This document shows, piece after piece, positions 26,408 through 34,993 of a stretch of 36,016 nt of DNA. The DNA comes from Rickettsia endosymbiont of Pseudomimeciton antennatum (GTDB lineage Bacteria; Pseudomonadota; Alphaproteobacteria; Rickettsiales; Rickettsiaceae). The stretch is taken from the NCBI GenBank assembly GCA_020881195.1, contig JAJIYL010000033.1, forward strand, positions 1-36,016, in the 5' to 3' direction. Each line of letters opens with the position of its first letter. The stretch's first letter is position 1. The notes below the pieces were generated by a model. It saw only the letters and a list, made by a program, of their open reading frames with translations, did no database searches and had not been told where the DNA came from. The translations under genes and the position numbers were made by a program.

Positions 26408-26822
26408 CTTTCTCCTCTTTTATGTTAGTTAAATCTTGATTCAAGTCATACTTGATAAGCTTTACAGGACTTGGACTCTTGCCGACAAAACGTAATATTA
26501 CATCTTGTACTGTACCGTTTTCACCTATCAAAGTTAAATACACCTTATTATTACCAACTTGTGGTAAAATAAATAAACAACCAGAATTATGAATTACTAT
26601 TTCAGCTGCTTCCTTAGGGTGAATAAAAATATCATTAATCTTTTCTCCTTCTATATTAATCCTAGTGGGTGCATCTTTAGCTATCTGCAACTCTAAGATG
26701 TTATCATTATGCAAAAGATAACCTATAGCATAAACATGCTCAGTCCATAAATTTGGTAAGATCAATAGTATTGTAATTAATAAGTGAATATTAAATTTTG
26801 ATTTAGTAATTATGTTACACAT
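26376..26822 (-). CDS. traK: TraK, core complex secretin-like protein (short)
   Basis: Start at ATG 26822 is preferred over 26852 because GAGG lies at a good distance and it follows the coupled pattern of the operon (8-bp overlap with traE). The protein has about 148 residues with a signal segment (FNIHLLITILLILPNLWTEH). It carries the VirB9/TraK N-terminal domain: ILELQIAKDAPTRINIEGEK, INDIFIHPKEAAEIVIHNSG and KVYLTLIGENGTVQDVILRF. F TraK is 242 residues; the C-terminal TraV-binding half is missing here. That parallels the shortened TraV, so the pair may have reduced together. Confidence 0.85.
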   Translation of the reverse strand: MCNIITKSKFNIHLLITILLILPNLWTEHVYAIGYLLHNDNILELQIAKDAPTRINIEGEKINDIFIHPKEAAEIVIHNSGCLFILPQVGNNKVYLTLIGENGTVQDVILRFVGKSPSPVKLIKYDLNQDLTNIKEEKDVHKQASKTK

Positions 26823-27375
26823 TATTTTTATCCTCAATTTGTTCTTTAACACCAGTCAATAACAAAAGATGATTAGCCGCCCGCTTGTAAGTTAAAAGGT
26901 AGCTCTTCTCAACTGCTATATGCTTATTTTCACCAAACCAATAACGAAATGTTCCTTGAATCAAAACTCCTTCGCCTACTATTTCCGTTTTTTTAGGAAA
27001 AAATACTGAAGAAACATTTGAACCCTTCACAAATTGCAAGTGTTCTTCGAAAAACTTCTCTAACTCTGATGTAGCACTAGATATCACCTTCACGTCAGCT
27101 ATTTGCCGTTCTACTTCCTCAGGAGAAGTGGTAAATAATCCTTTCATTACAAAAATTGCCCATTCCTTAAGATAAGTCTCATGATAATTTTGCGATGATA
27201 TTATCATCTTCCGATCAGGCTCTATTGCTGGAATTAGTAGCCATTTCTCTTCTTTACTAATAGCTGCGATAGTGGTAAGTAAACTAATGATCGCAAGTAA
27301 TGTAGTTACCAGTAAGAGGCATTTATTATATTTAACTAATTCTTGTACTGCTGTTTGTTTAAAAAGATGATTCAT
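26815..27375 (-). CDS. traE: TraE, VirB5/VirB8-position pilus assembly protein
   Basis: A 186-residue inner-membrane protein (F TraE 188). One N-terminal membrane helix (KCLLLVTTLLAIISLLTTIA) is followed by a periplasmic domain with EKWLLIPAIEPDRKMIISSQ, YLKEWAIFVMKGLFTTSPEE, and near the end EKSYLLTYKRAANHLLLLTG. TraE takes the place of VirB8 in the F system. Gene order traL-traE-traK as in F. Intact. Confidence 0.92.
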   Translation of the reverse strand: MNHLFKQTAVQELVKYNKCLLLVTTLLAIISLLTTIAAISKEEKWLLIPAIEPDRKMIISSQNYHETYLKEWAIFVMKGLFTTSPEEVERQIADVKVISSATSELEKFFEEHLQFVKGSNVSSVFFPKKTEIVGEGVLIQGTFRYWFGENKHIAVEKSYLLTYKRAANHLLLLTGVKEQIEDKNNV

Positions 27376-27414
27376 TGCTGACTACTCATTTTCAACAATC
27401 CCTTGATAGCTTCG

Positions 27415-27723
27415 TTATTTCCCTACTATTTTACCTAGCAATACGGGATAGCTTGCTGGTGCAGGTAAAAAATTCTTTGCCACTAAAAAACTCTTTAGCA
27501 AAAAATATTCTGAAACACGCTTAAACTTTTTGAACATATAACAAAGGAAAATTCCACAACTTATACAAAACAATCCTAACTTGGCATTACCGCTATTAAG
27601 CAACACTATCCCTGGAATAATGCCTACTAAAGTTACACCCCACTCATCTAACGTGAGTCCCATATACTTTAAAGGCTTAGATAGTGACCAATATAATGGT
27701 TGATTTGGATTTAAATTTTGCAT
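27415..27723 (-). CDS. traL: TraL, VirB3-like inner-membrane protein
   Basis: A 102-residue protein with one or two hydrophobic helices (GVTLVGIIPGIVLLNSG, LGLFCISCGIFLCYMF) after PLYWSLSKPLKYMGLTLDEW, then LLKSFLVAKNFLPAPASYPV. F TraL is 91 residues. First gene of the minus-strand tra cluster; the next 380 bp upstream are non-coding and contain the palindromic control region. No strong ribosome-binding site precedes ATG 27723. Confidence 0.9.
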   Translation of the reverse strand: MQNLNPNQPLYWSLSKPLKYMGLTLDEWGVTLVGIIPGIVLLNSGNAKLGLFCISCGIFLCYMFKKFKRVSEYFLLKSFLVAKNFLPAPASYPVLLGKIVGK

Positions 27724-27776
27724 AAGATTTATTGTACTTATCAGAGTCTATAACTACGTTAATTTCCACCTACATA

Positions 27777-27871
27777 TAGCATAATTTAAGGTACTAACGA
27801 ATTTTCGACATTTTATACTGTAATCATTACAGTTCATCCTACATACTTGTTGGCACCTTTAAATTATGCTA
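27777..27871. promoter_or_regulatory. Concentric palindrome between traL and the rightward genes (tra operator candidate)
   Basis: Outer arms TAGCATAATTTAAGGT (27777-27792) and ACCTTTAAATTATGCTA (27855-27871) are complementary with one extra base. At their common centre (27825) lies a second, perfect palindrome, ACTGTAATCATTACAGT (27817-27833). Immediately left of it, on the minus strand, TATAAA could be a -10 for traL. A dimeric or tetrameric repressor site is the simplest reading; a palindromic insertion element is the alternative. The stretch 27872-28023 to its right shows no gene. Confidence 0.6.
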
Positions 27872-28105
27872 CTTGTTAGAGAAGAAGAAAATTTAGTAAC
27901 ACTTCTCTCTAGCAGTTGCAGACTAACTCTGTTAAAGCTGTTTTTCCAGAGGAGTTGTATAGATTAATATAAAAAACCTTAAAAATTATAAATGCTGTGA
28001 TAATCAGGAGACAGAGAGGTTTTATGCAACTATTTATGCAACTTGTTGTTGCTGAATTTGATTAGATTTGCTAATATTTTACCAATTAATTTATTGATAG
28101 AAATT

Positions 28106-28276
28106 ATGTTAAATAATGACTTAGATTTAAGGATGAAATGTTTAGAACTAGCGATTCAATCTAGTTGTAGTTGTGAAGTAACAAATATTGCAAGGGAATA
28201 TTATAATTTCCTCACAGGTATAAACGATCCTATGACGATTATTTCAGCTTTTAATCCTAGAACAAAACTTAACTGA
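28106..28276 (+). CDS. Small hypothetical protein opposite the tra operon
   Basis: A 56-residue acidic-neutral protein ([20 protein letters not shown] onwards, then [13 protein letters not shown]). The pattern CLELA...[14 protein letters not shown] resembles short phage or element-encoded proteins of unknown function, but I do not recognise a named family. The frame is open back to 28043 through TTG codons. Upstream, GAGAGG at 28014-28019 sits well before ATG 28024, which opens a 13-codon frame ([13 protein letters not shown]) in another phase, so the real gene may have lost a base near 28060 or the short frame may be a leader peptide. Divergent from traL; a place where element regulators are often found. 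Confidence 0.5.
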   Translation: MLNNDLDLRMKCLELAIQSSCSCEVTNIAREYYNFLTGINDPMTIISAFNPRTKLN

Positions 28277-28546
28277 ACCTATAGTGTCTAATTTGCCAAC
28301 CTTAACGGAGTTAAGAATGTCTAAAATTTAATGCTCTTCACCAACTTAAGAAAAAAAATATACCTTATCTGTTATATAATAAATCCAAAGTTTCTTTGGA
28401 GCTAATCTTGTCATAAGGCTTAATCCTTGTCAGCCTTTCCACTTGGCTATCATCTCTTCGGTAATTATAGTTGGTATTTTTCAGTAATTTTAGTTGTCGC
28501 CACACCTTCTACCACTTACATTAATTGGCAAATTGCGTTAAATAAT

Positions 28547-29512
28547 ATGACAATACGCTTTCCACTTGAATCTCACACTAGAAGCAAAATTAATACAAGA
28601 CTACAAAATCTGGGGTGGATATTAGATCAAAATAATCCGCTATGTAATGTCTTTCAAGAACAGGCAAAAACTGAGATGCAGAATACTAGGCTAATGGGAA
28701 ATAATCCTGATTATGTCTTATATGAATCTGGAACAGATATACCAATTGCAGTTATTGAAGCAAAAAAACCGGGAGAAGATATGGATAAGGGTATGAATCA
28801 AGCTATAGAGAAATACGCTAAACCTTTACAGATTCCTTTAGTTTTTGTCTTTAACGAGACTTTTATTCTTGCAAGACATACGTTACAGAGTAGACCTTTA
28901 AAGATTGATGGAGAAGAATTACAGGATTTTGTGGATCAATTTACTTCATTACGATTTATAAATGAAGGAGCAGAAATTCTATCAACACCAAAAGGGGTAA
29001 ATTTTACTCGCGATGAGTTAATTGATACTTTTAAATCAGTAAACAATTCATTGAGAAAAGAAGGGCTAAGAGATGGCTACGAAAGATTTTCTGCTTTCTC
29101 GGAAATCCTTTTTCTAAAATTGATAGATGAATATGAAACCCTTACCGACCATGTTAGAGGAACAAGAAGACTGGAAGATCGGTTTTTATGGAAAAATTTT
29201 ATTAACAAATATTACAATGATAATCAAGCTTTGTTAGATTTTATTTCAGACTTAGTGTGGAAGAAATTACGTGAGCTATATGGTAGTATTTTCAGCTCCC
29301 CCTTTAGCATTAGAAAAGCTACAACATTGAGACATATTATAGATTTGATTGATCCAATTAATTTAACATCTACAGATACAGATATTAAAGGAGATGCTTT
29401 TGAATATTTTCTAAAAACTGTCACAAATGGCAATAAAGACTTAGGCGAATATTTTACCCCAAGACACATTGTGCGTAGCATGGTCAATATAATAAAACCA
29501 CAATATGGCTAA
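28547..29512 (+). pseudogene. Single-chain type I/IIG-like restriction-modification gene, 5' part (cut by TAA)
   Basis: ATG 28547 is preferred to the TTG at 28427 because the family domain starts at once (FPLESHTRSKINTRLQNLGW). First comes an HsdR-N-like nuclease domain: D in NPDYVLYES, then E and K in AVIEAKKPGED, a PD-(D/E)XK site. Next is the helical N-terminal domain of HsdM-type methyltransferases (LKLIDEYETL, DAFEYFLKTVTNG and LGEYFTPRHIVRSMVNI). The frame stops at TAA 29510-29512, and the same frame goes on directly with TIYDPFCGTGGFLLES, the SAM-binding motif. One base change therefore separates nuclease from methyltransferase. Base composition matches its neighbours. Confidence 0.85.
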
Positions 29513-30820
29513 ACAATTTACGATCCATTTTGTGGGACTGGTGGCTTTTTGTTGGAATCTTTTAAATACTTATCAGCTCGGGCAGATACAACAAATAATG
29601 AAATACTTGAATGGATTAAAAAGAAGGCATTACATGGAAGAGAGTTAACTTCAACAACAAGGGTAGCCAAAATGAATATGATTCTATTTGGCGGTGGACA
29701 CAGCAACATAGAACAAATGGATAGTCTCGAAAAGCCAGTAAAGGAAAAATATAATATTGTATTATCTAATATTCCTTACTCACAGGAAACAGAATATGGT
29801 TCGTTTTACTCAATACCAACAAAGAATGCCGATGCTATTTGCATGCAACATATTTATGAATCCTTGAAACCAAATGGCAGAGCAGCTGTAGTGGTGCCAG
29901 AAAGTTTTTTGTATGAAGATGGTGCAATAGGTAAAACTCGTGAAATGATTGCCAAAAACACCCAAAAATTTTCTGTCATTTCACTGCCAAGAGGGGTTTT
30001 TATGCCATATACGCCAACTAAAACAAATATTATATATTTTCAAAAATGTGGACAATTTAAAAAAGCATATTTTTTTATTGTCAATAATGATGGTTTTGAG
30101 TTAAACACTGGACGTAAACCTATAGAAGGGTATAGTGATATCAAAAAGCTTCTTAGCGAAATAGATGAGCCAACGCAAATTCAAGGACAAGATAATACTG
30201 TAGATAGAGAAATAATAAAGCAAAGTGGCAATTGGAATTTAAGACCTTTTTACTATATGGAAGATATACCACAAGTTAAGAGCGAATTGATACAATTAAA
30301 TGACAATTTAATTGAAGAAATTACAGATCGCATCGATCCTTTAAAAAATCCAGATTTAGAGTACAAAATCATTGAAGTTTCACAAAATGGTATATTTCTT
30401 GGCGATAGAATGCGGGGTCATGAAGCCACCCAAAAATATAAGCCTGTAAAAATCGGTGATATAGTATACAATCCATATAGAATTAATATAGGTAGTATTG
30501 GAGTTGTCCCTCCACACCTAGATGGAGCATTTGCAAGCCCAGCATACGTTGTTATGAGATGTAAAAATGCAAACTATAGTCCATTTTATATTGTGTCAAT
30601 TTTGAAACAACCAAGATTTCTTAAGGTTATAATGAATTACTCGCTTTCCTCAGCTAGAGCAAGTCTGCCATTTAGTGAGCTTATTCGTATTAAAATACCC
30701 AAACTTGATAATAAAGATATAAAAGAGGTCAAGAATCTTGAAAAAGGTTTAATTAAGCAACTGCAAGAAAGCAGTAATAATCTTGAAAAAATAAATCGGA
30801 TAGTTAGTAAGTTATTGTAA
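29513..30820 (+). pseudogene. Restriction-modification gene, 3' part: methyltransferase and specificity domains
   Basis: In frame with the previous entry after the single TAA. It contains DPFCGTGGF (motif I, SAM binding) at 29522-29548 and NIPYSQ (motif IV, the catalytic [DN]PP[YF] equivalent) near 29770, so the enzyme is an N6-adenine methyltransferase of HsdM type. After about 30240 an HsdS-like target-recognition region follows (GDIVYNPYRINIGSIGVVPP, LPFSELIRIKIPKL), ending in a coiled coil (LIKQLQESSNNLEKINR). Any start downstream of the stop, such as TTG 29549, would lose motif I, so independent function is unlikely. The full gene would encode about 757 residues joining R, M and S activities. 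Confidence 0.83.
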
Positions 30821-31289
30821 AGGTTCTGATACTGTAAATTCTGCCTTGTAATCTTATGCGAATTAACTGAAGGTTGGTAAGTAAGGGGTCTCTGCAGGAA
30901 GGTACGAATTTTCTCACAAGGGGTCTTTAAGGCTTTATTTATGATACTTGCAACGGACGAATTGATTCTAATTTTATTAAAAAGTTAATATTTTTCTTAA
31001 CTTTTTTATTTGCAAAAGTTTTAATTTCCATTCATCATATTAAAAATAGCTATCAAAATGGTTTGTCATTGATTGATTTAATATTTTGGTCTGTTCTCTA
31101 GATATTTAGGCTTACATATAAGGTTTATTTGTAAAGATTATAGGTCGTTTTAGGTCTTTGCAACTCATTAACATAACTAGTACATTTGATAATATATCTA
31201 AGATAAGAAAAACAGAATTAGGCTATTTAATTTTCACTAAGGACTATTTAGAACAATTTAATATTAATTAAATTTATGAGGTAAATATT
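30821..31289 (+). other. Non-coding gap before the LRR gene
   Basis: No gene is visible. An AT-rich hairpin, AAAAAGTTAA at 30979-30988 and TTAACTTTTT at 30997-31006, is followed by little more than the T-run within its own arm and may act as a weak terminator for the restriction-modification gene. AAGGGGTCT occurs twice (about 30883 and 30919). A GAGG site at 31277-31280 serves the LRR gene. Confidence 0.4.
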
Positions 31290-32501
31290 ATGCCTAGATG
31301 TACACTTACTGAAGTTATCGAAGACTTGAACGCAGGAAAAGATGTTAAAAAAATAGATTTGGGTGGCAGCGTTATAGACGATGAGGAAGTAAAGGAACTA
31401 GCACAAGCATTAGAGAATAATAGCACTGTAACGCACATAGATTTGGGATTTAACTCTATAGGTGATGAGGGAGCAAAGGCATTGGCACAAGCCTTAAAGA
31501 ACAATAAAACTGTAACGTATATAGATTTGGGATTTAACTGTATAGGTGATGAGGGAGTAAAGGCATTGGCACACGCCTTAGAGAATAATAAAACTTTGAC
31601 ACAAATAGGTCTATGGAATAACAATATAGGCTTTGAGGGAGCTACTGTACTAGCACACGCCTTAGAGAATAATGAAACTTTGACACATATAGTTTTAGAC
31701 TACAACCATATAGGTGCTGAGGGAATGAAGGCACTAGCACAAGTCTTAAAGAATAACAAAACTTTAACACACATAGGTTTGGGTGCTAACCAGATAGGCG
31801 ATGAGGGAGTGAAGGCATTAGCACACGTCTTAAAGAATAACAAAACTTTGACACACATAGATTTGGATGGTAACCAGATAGGCGATGAGGGAGCGAAGGC
31901 ATTAGCACACGTCTTAAAGAATAACAAAACTTTGACACACATAGATTTGGGTGGTAACCAGATAGGCGATGAGGGAGCGAAGGCACTAGTACAAGCCTTA
32001 CAAAACAATAATACTGTGACATATATAAATTTGGATAAAAACCAGATAGGCGATGAGTTACTAAATAATATAAATAAACTATTAGAGAAAAACAAATTAC
32101 AAGCAGAAGAGCTATCTAAAAAAATCGATCAAGGAATAGATTCTGTACAAGAACAATTACTTGCTACCGATATAAGGCTAGAAGAAAAACAAAAAATCTT
32201 CAAAAAAATACAACAAATTAAAGAAGTTGTACAAGAGGAGAAATTAGAACAGCAAAATGATACAATATTTGCTCAAGTAATAAATAAATATAAGAATAAT
32301 GTTCTGAAAGTAAAAGCTGATAAAGACATATCACAACTTCTAGAGGAAATGTGTCAACCATTAAATGTGGCGAGAGGAAAAATAAAACTATTTAATGAAC
32401 AGTTCTCACAGACAGAATATAACTCAGAAACGGAGATTGTTGGTGAACATAATTCGGAGTTGTTATTAGGTATTGTAAGTAATGCTGGTGATTTGCATTA
32501 A
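31290..32501 (+). CDS. Leucine-rich-repeat protein, ribonuclease-inhibitor type
   Basis: A 403-residue protein without signal peptide. Residues ~25-275 form nine LRRs of 28 residues (consensus IDLGGNQIGDEGAKALAHVL then KNNKTLTH), the alternating alpha/beta ribonuclease-inhibitor class common in NLR-like and effector proteins. The following ~125 residues are helical and charged (KKIDQGIDSVQEQLLATDIR, EKQKIFKKIQQIKEVVQEEK) and probably coiled coil. GAGG at 31277-31280 and ATG 31290 fix the start. Repeats six to eight are nearly identical in DNA (84-bp units at about 31770-32020), a sign of recent unit expansion. LRR proteins are frequent RAGE cargo; an exported host-interacting protein is plausible but there is no direct evidence. 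Confidence 0.85.
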   Translation: MPRCTLTEVIEDLNAGKDVKKIDLGGSVIDDEEVKELAQALENNSTVTHIDLGFNSIGDEGAKALAQALKNNKTVTYIDLGFNCIGDEGVKALAHALENNKTLTQIGLWNNNIGFEGATVLAHALENNETLTHIVLDYNHIGAEGMKALAQVLKNNKTLTHIGLGANQIGDEGVKALAHVLKNNKTLTHIDLDGNQIGDEGAKALAHVLKNNKTLTHIDLGGNQIGDEGAKALVQALQNNNTVTYINLDKNQIGDELLNNINKLLEKNKLQAEELSKKIDQGIDSVQEQLLATDIRLEEKQKIFKKIQQIKEVVQEEKLEQQNDTIFAQVINKYKNNVLKVKADKDISQLLEEMCQPLNVARGKIKLFNEQFSQTEYNSETEIVGEHNSELLLGIVSNAGDLH

Positions 32502-32824
32502 GTTGTAAGGAGATGGTTATTGGTGATGATGTTCTTTACCCAACAGGAGACGTTTAGGGCTTTTTAAGCAAAATTCCTATATGTTACAAAAGTCTAAATA
32601 AACATTAAACTAATTGTTATTATTCAGAATAATATACTTCTGTAGTGTTTGATTTTATCAAAAAAAACTCAGTTATATGTCATTCTTTACAATTGTGCTT
32701 GTCATACTCACGTTGTACTTTAAGATTACAGTTTGATGCTATTTATACTACAAATTGGAGTACCGTTAAGGATTTGTTACATATTTCTTAAAAATAAATA
32801 TTGTTTTTGTATTTTTATATAATT

Positions 32825-32859
32825 CCTATGAACCCCTTATATTACAAGGGGTTCATAGG
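32825..32859. terminator. Perfect 14-bp hairpin, possible bidirectional terminator or palindromic element
   Basis: CCTATGAACCCCTT (32825-32838) and its exact complement (32846-32859) enclose a 7-base loop. The stem is much richer in GC than its surroundings. No T-tract of note follows on either side, so a repeat element is as likely as a terminator. Confidence 0.45.
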
Positions 32860-33054
32860 TGAATTTTACTACCTTTATGCAATATTAAGGTTAGTTTCCA
32901 AACTAAAATATCACTATTGCCTTAAATTTTTACTTTTTAGGAGCAACATATTACATTATTATTTTAGTCTTAAAGACCAATCACTTATTATTATAATAAT
33001 AACTATATTGATTCCAGTACGTAGCAAATTAGCTTTATTTACTGACATATTACA

Positions 33055-33074
33055 ATTCCCACCTATGCGGGAAT
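33055..33074. repeat. Short extragenic palindrome
   Basis: ATTCCC and GGGAAT enclose ACCTATGC. The minus strand reads ATTCCCGCATAGGTGGGAAT, the core of the widespread 'ATTCCCGC...GGGAATCC' class of extragenic palindromes that also occurs in rickettsiae. Confidence 0.5.
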
Positions 33075-33156
33075 AGAGATCGTATGATATCTTTATTGAT
33101 TCCTTATGATCCAAACGAAAACAAAGGTAGAGAAATATATAAAATATAGGTAAGTT

Positions 33157-33729
33157 ATGTCAAAATCAAAAAAATATATAGATTTAGAAGAAACTATGTT
33201 ATTCACCTGTAATAATTTATATGATTATTCTTTAAAGATATTGCCAAGTCTATTTGCAATAACAGATGAAATACCAGATGATCAAGGATTACCCCCTAAG
33301 GTTATAGAAGGATTCACGCCTGAGATTATTACAGAGATGTACAAAACCGTTAACCGCTATCTAACAGGGGCTTTATTATTTGGTAAGGCAGAAGCAACTC
33401 TGGGACTTGCCTATCTTCATCGTGAAGGTTTGGGAGTAGATGAGAGTGAATATCATGATACACTATATAGATACATTGGAGCTGAATTAGGTGATCAAAC
33501 TTGTAAGGTATTACTACTTCAACAAGATCATAGACTTCAAATAGATTATAGATATGTTGTACCAGAATGAGAAAAATGGCTTAAAGCTATCAAGGTAATT
33601 ACTGCAAGATACCCTAACAAGAATGCAGAAATAACTTCAGCAGCTATAGAATTTGCTCAAAAACAATTAAAATACTATTGTGGAAAACAACATTCATTAT
33701 ATCCAACTAAGGTCAAGCAGGGATTTTAA
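33157..33729 (+). pseudogene. Sel1-like repeat protein interrupted by one TGA
   Basis: The frame opens at ATG 33157 and runs 137 codons to TGA at 33568-33570, then stays open in the same frame for 52 more codons (EKWLKAIKVITARYPNKNAE onwards) to TAA at 33727-33729. The continuation is hydrophilic and protein-like, and VPE-stop-EKWL suggests an original TGG (Trp) changed to TGA. Residues ~68-115 (ATLGLAYLHREGLGVDESEY, AELGDQTCKVLL) look like one Sel1-type repeat, a TPR relative for protein binding. No function can be named. A truncated but stable 137-residue product remains possible. It lies 218 bp upstream of the Panacea gene. Confidence 0.65.
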
Positions 33730-33947
33730 TTAGGACTGCTAAAATTTTGTTTTTCTGCTTAATTTTTTCCTAAAAATACTCAAAATCTGGACAACTAAAA
33801 TTTTGTTCACAGAACTTAGGAAACTGGCATAACATGCAAAATAAATCGATTCAATAATGAATTTCTTGCTAATAATTTATTGGTAATAATAAAATTGTGT
33901 TATAATAATAAAGAGAAAGGTTTTAAAAACAGTGGATAACAAAAACT

Positions 33948-34526
33948 ATGCAAACAATAACAGGAAAAAGGATATTAAGTTGTTTTGATGTAGCTAATTA
34001 CTTTCTGATCTTAGTAGATAGAGAAGCTGGGGATACCATAACTCAGCTAAAGTTGCAGAAGTTGATTTATTTTGCTCAAGGGATCAGCCTAGCCTTATTA
34101 GATAGACCTGTATTTAATGAAGAAATTGAAGCCTGGGAACATGGTCCTGTAGCTAGGGACTTACGTAGAACATTTGGTAATTTCAAAGATAGTGCTATCC
34201 CAGCCCCCGGTGAAATTGATTTTGACTTATATGACAGGGAAGAAAAAACATTGATACATAAAGTGTATGCTATTTATGGAGAACATACAGCCTCTTACTT
34301 ACGCCAGCTAACTCATGAACATTCAATTTGGCGTGATGCTATGGCTACAGATAACAAGATTATTAGTAAACAAAAGATGAGTAAATTTTTTAAAAGGTTA
34401 ATTAACACTGACTTTTTATTGATGTCAAAAGAAGACGAGTCAACAATTGAAACTGCAGAAGATCAATGGTGGATGAACTATGACAGTGGAGTTCCAGCGG
34501 AAGACGTGACTAACTTTCTTTCTTAA
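33948..34526 (+). CDS. Panacea/DUF4065 (SocA-like) protein, putative antitoxin
   Basis: A 192-residue protein with the Panacea fold pattern: FDVANYFLILVDREAGDTIT, QLKLQKLIYFAQGISLAL, then EEIEAWEHGPVARDLRRTFG. Families with this domain include SocA, a proteolytic adaptor-antitoxin of Caulobacter, and the many PanA antitoxins that each neutralise a different neighbouring toxin (family knowledge); phage proteins called GepA belong here too. The C-terminal half holds YLRQLTHEHSIWRDAM, also typical. A TATAAT at 33901-33906 may be the -10 box. No clear partner toxin lies next to it: upstream is the broken Sel1-like gene and downstream a transposase stub. It is thus either an orphan or protects against something encoded elsewhere. 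Confidence 0.85.
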   Translation: MQTITGKRILSCFDVANYFLILVDREAGDTITQLKLQKLIYFAQGISLALLDRPVFNEEIEAWEHGPVARDLRRTFGNFKDSAIPAPGEIDFDLYDREEKTLIHKVYAIYGEHTASYLRQLTHEHSIWRDAMATDNKIISKQKMSKFFKRLINTDFLLMSKEDESTIETAEDQWWMNYDSGVPAEDVTNFLS

Positions 34527-34532
34527 CTGTAA

Positions 34533-34640
34533 TTATACCATTAACTCTTCTATTGCTTTTTTGGACAAACCAGTAGATGTAGAGATAATATCAATTGATA
34601 TACCGAGTCTATAATATAGTTTGTGGTACTGATGACCAAA
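34533..34640 (-). pseudogene. 3' stub of a PD-(D/E)XK transposase (Rpn family)
   Basis: On the minus strand, before TAA at 34533-34535, the frame reads KLYYRLGISIDIISTSTGLS and KKAIEELMV. This 'LGIS-DII---TGLS---IEEL' ending is the well-known C-terminal tail of PD-(D/E)XK (Rpn/YhgA-like) transposase-type proteins, which are abundant in Rickettsia. Only about 35 codons can be followed upstream, to roughly 34640; no nuclease core is left. Confidence 0.7.
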
Positions 34641-34717
34641 AATAATGGGCAAATTATATGTGATTCATAGACCTTGTTACAAGAGTCTGTTATTTTGTAC
34701 CCCTATGTAAGGTTATA

Positions 34718-34993
34718 CTATGGTTGTACATGTAAATTAATCGGTTTATCTATTGCAATAGCATATCTATAAATTGTTTTTAAGCTTGGAAAATGTTTAC
34801 CGCTTTCTAAACGTGCTATTACAGATTGGGTAGTATTCATTTTTTTTGCCACCTCTTCTTGAGTCATGTTAGCCTTAATTCTAGATAGTATTAAAGCATA
34901 AGATATTTCATACTCTAAAGAAGATGATTCATATTCTTTTTTTACTTCAGGATTAGCAAGTAATTTTTCTCTTAATGATTCATATTTTATCAT
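34718..34993 (-). CDS. higA: HigA-type XRE antitoxin
   Basis: A 91-residue protein with an N-terminal helical segment (KYESLREKLLANPEVKKEYE) followed by one XRE helix-turn-helix (ALILSRIKANMTQEEVAKKM, TTQSVIARLESGKHFPSLKT). This is the build of the HigA-like antitoxins paired with Gp49-type toxins. It follows the toxin gene and overlaps it by 14 bp, the toxin-first order that is characteristic of higBA. It binds toxin and represses the operon in related systems. Intact. Confidence 0.87.
   Translation of the reverse strand: MIKYESLREKLLANPEVKKEYESSSLEYEISYALILSRIKANMTQEEVAKKMNTTQSVIARLESGKHFPSLKTIYRYAIAIDKPINLHVQP

Larger units (their letters stand above)
32502..33156. other. Long non-coding gap with two hairpin elements
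   Basis: The stretch is very AT-rich and holds no convincing gene; a 91-codon frame at 32801-33076 runs through the hairpins described separately and has a composition (I, L, Y, F rich) expected of random AT-rich DNA. No promoter stands out. AGG at 33147-33149 serves the following gene. Confidence 0.5.

Noticed and set aside
28427..28546. TTG start giving 40 more residues to the restriction-modification gene
   Set aside because: The extension is hydrophobic and unlike HsdR-N; the domain begins at ATG 28547.
31274..32095. Open frames on the minus strand across the LRR gene
   Set aside because: They are mirror frames caused by the 84-bp repeats; their repeating composition simply follows the LRR codons and no ribosome-binding site is present.
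32801..33076. 91-codon plus-strand frame
   Set aside because: It runs through two hairpin elements, has random AT-rich composition and no ribosome-binding site.
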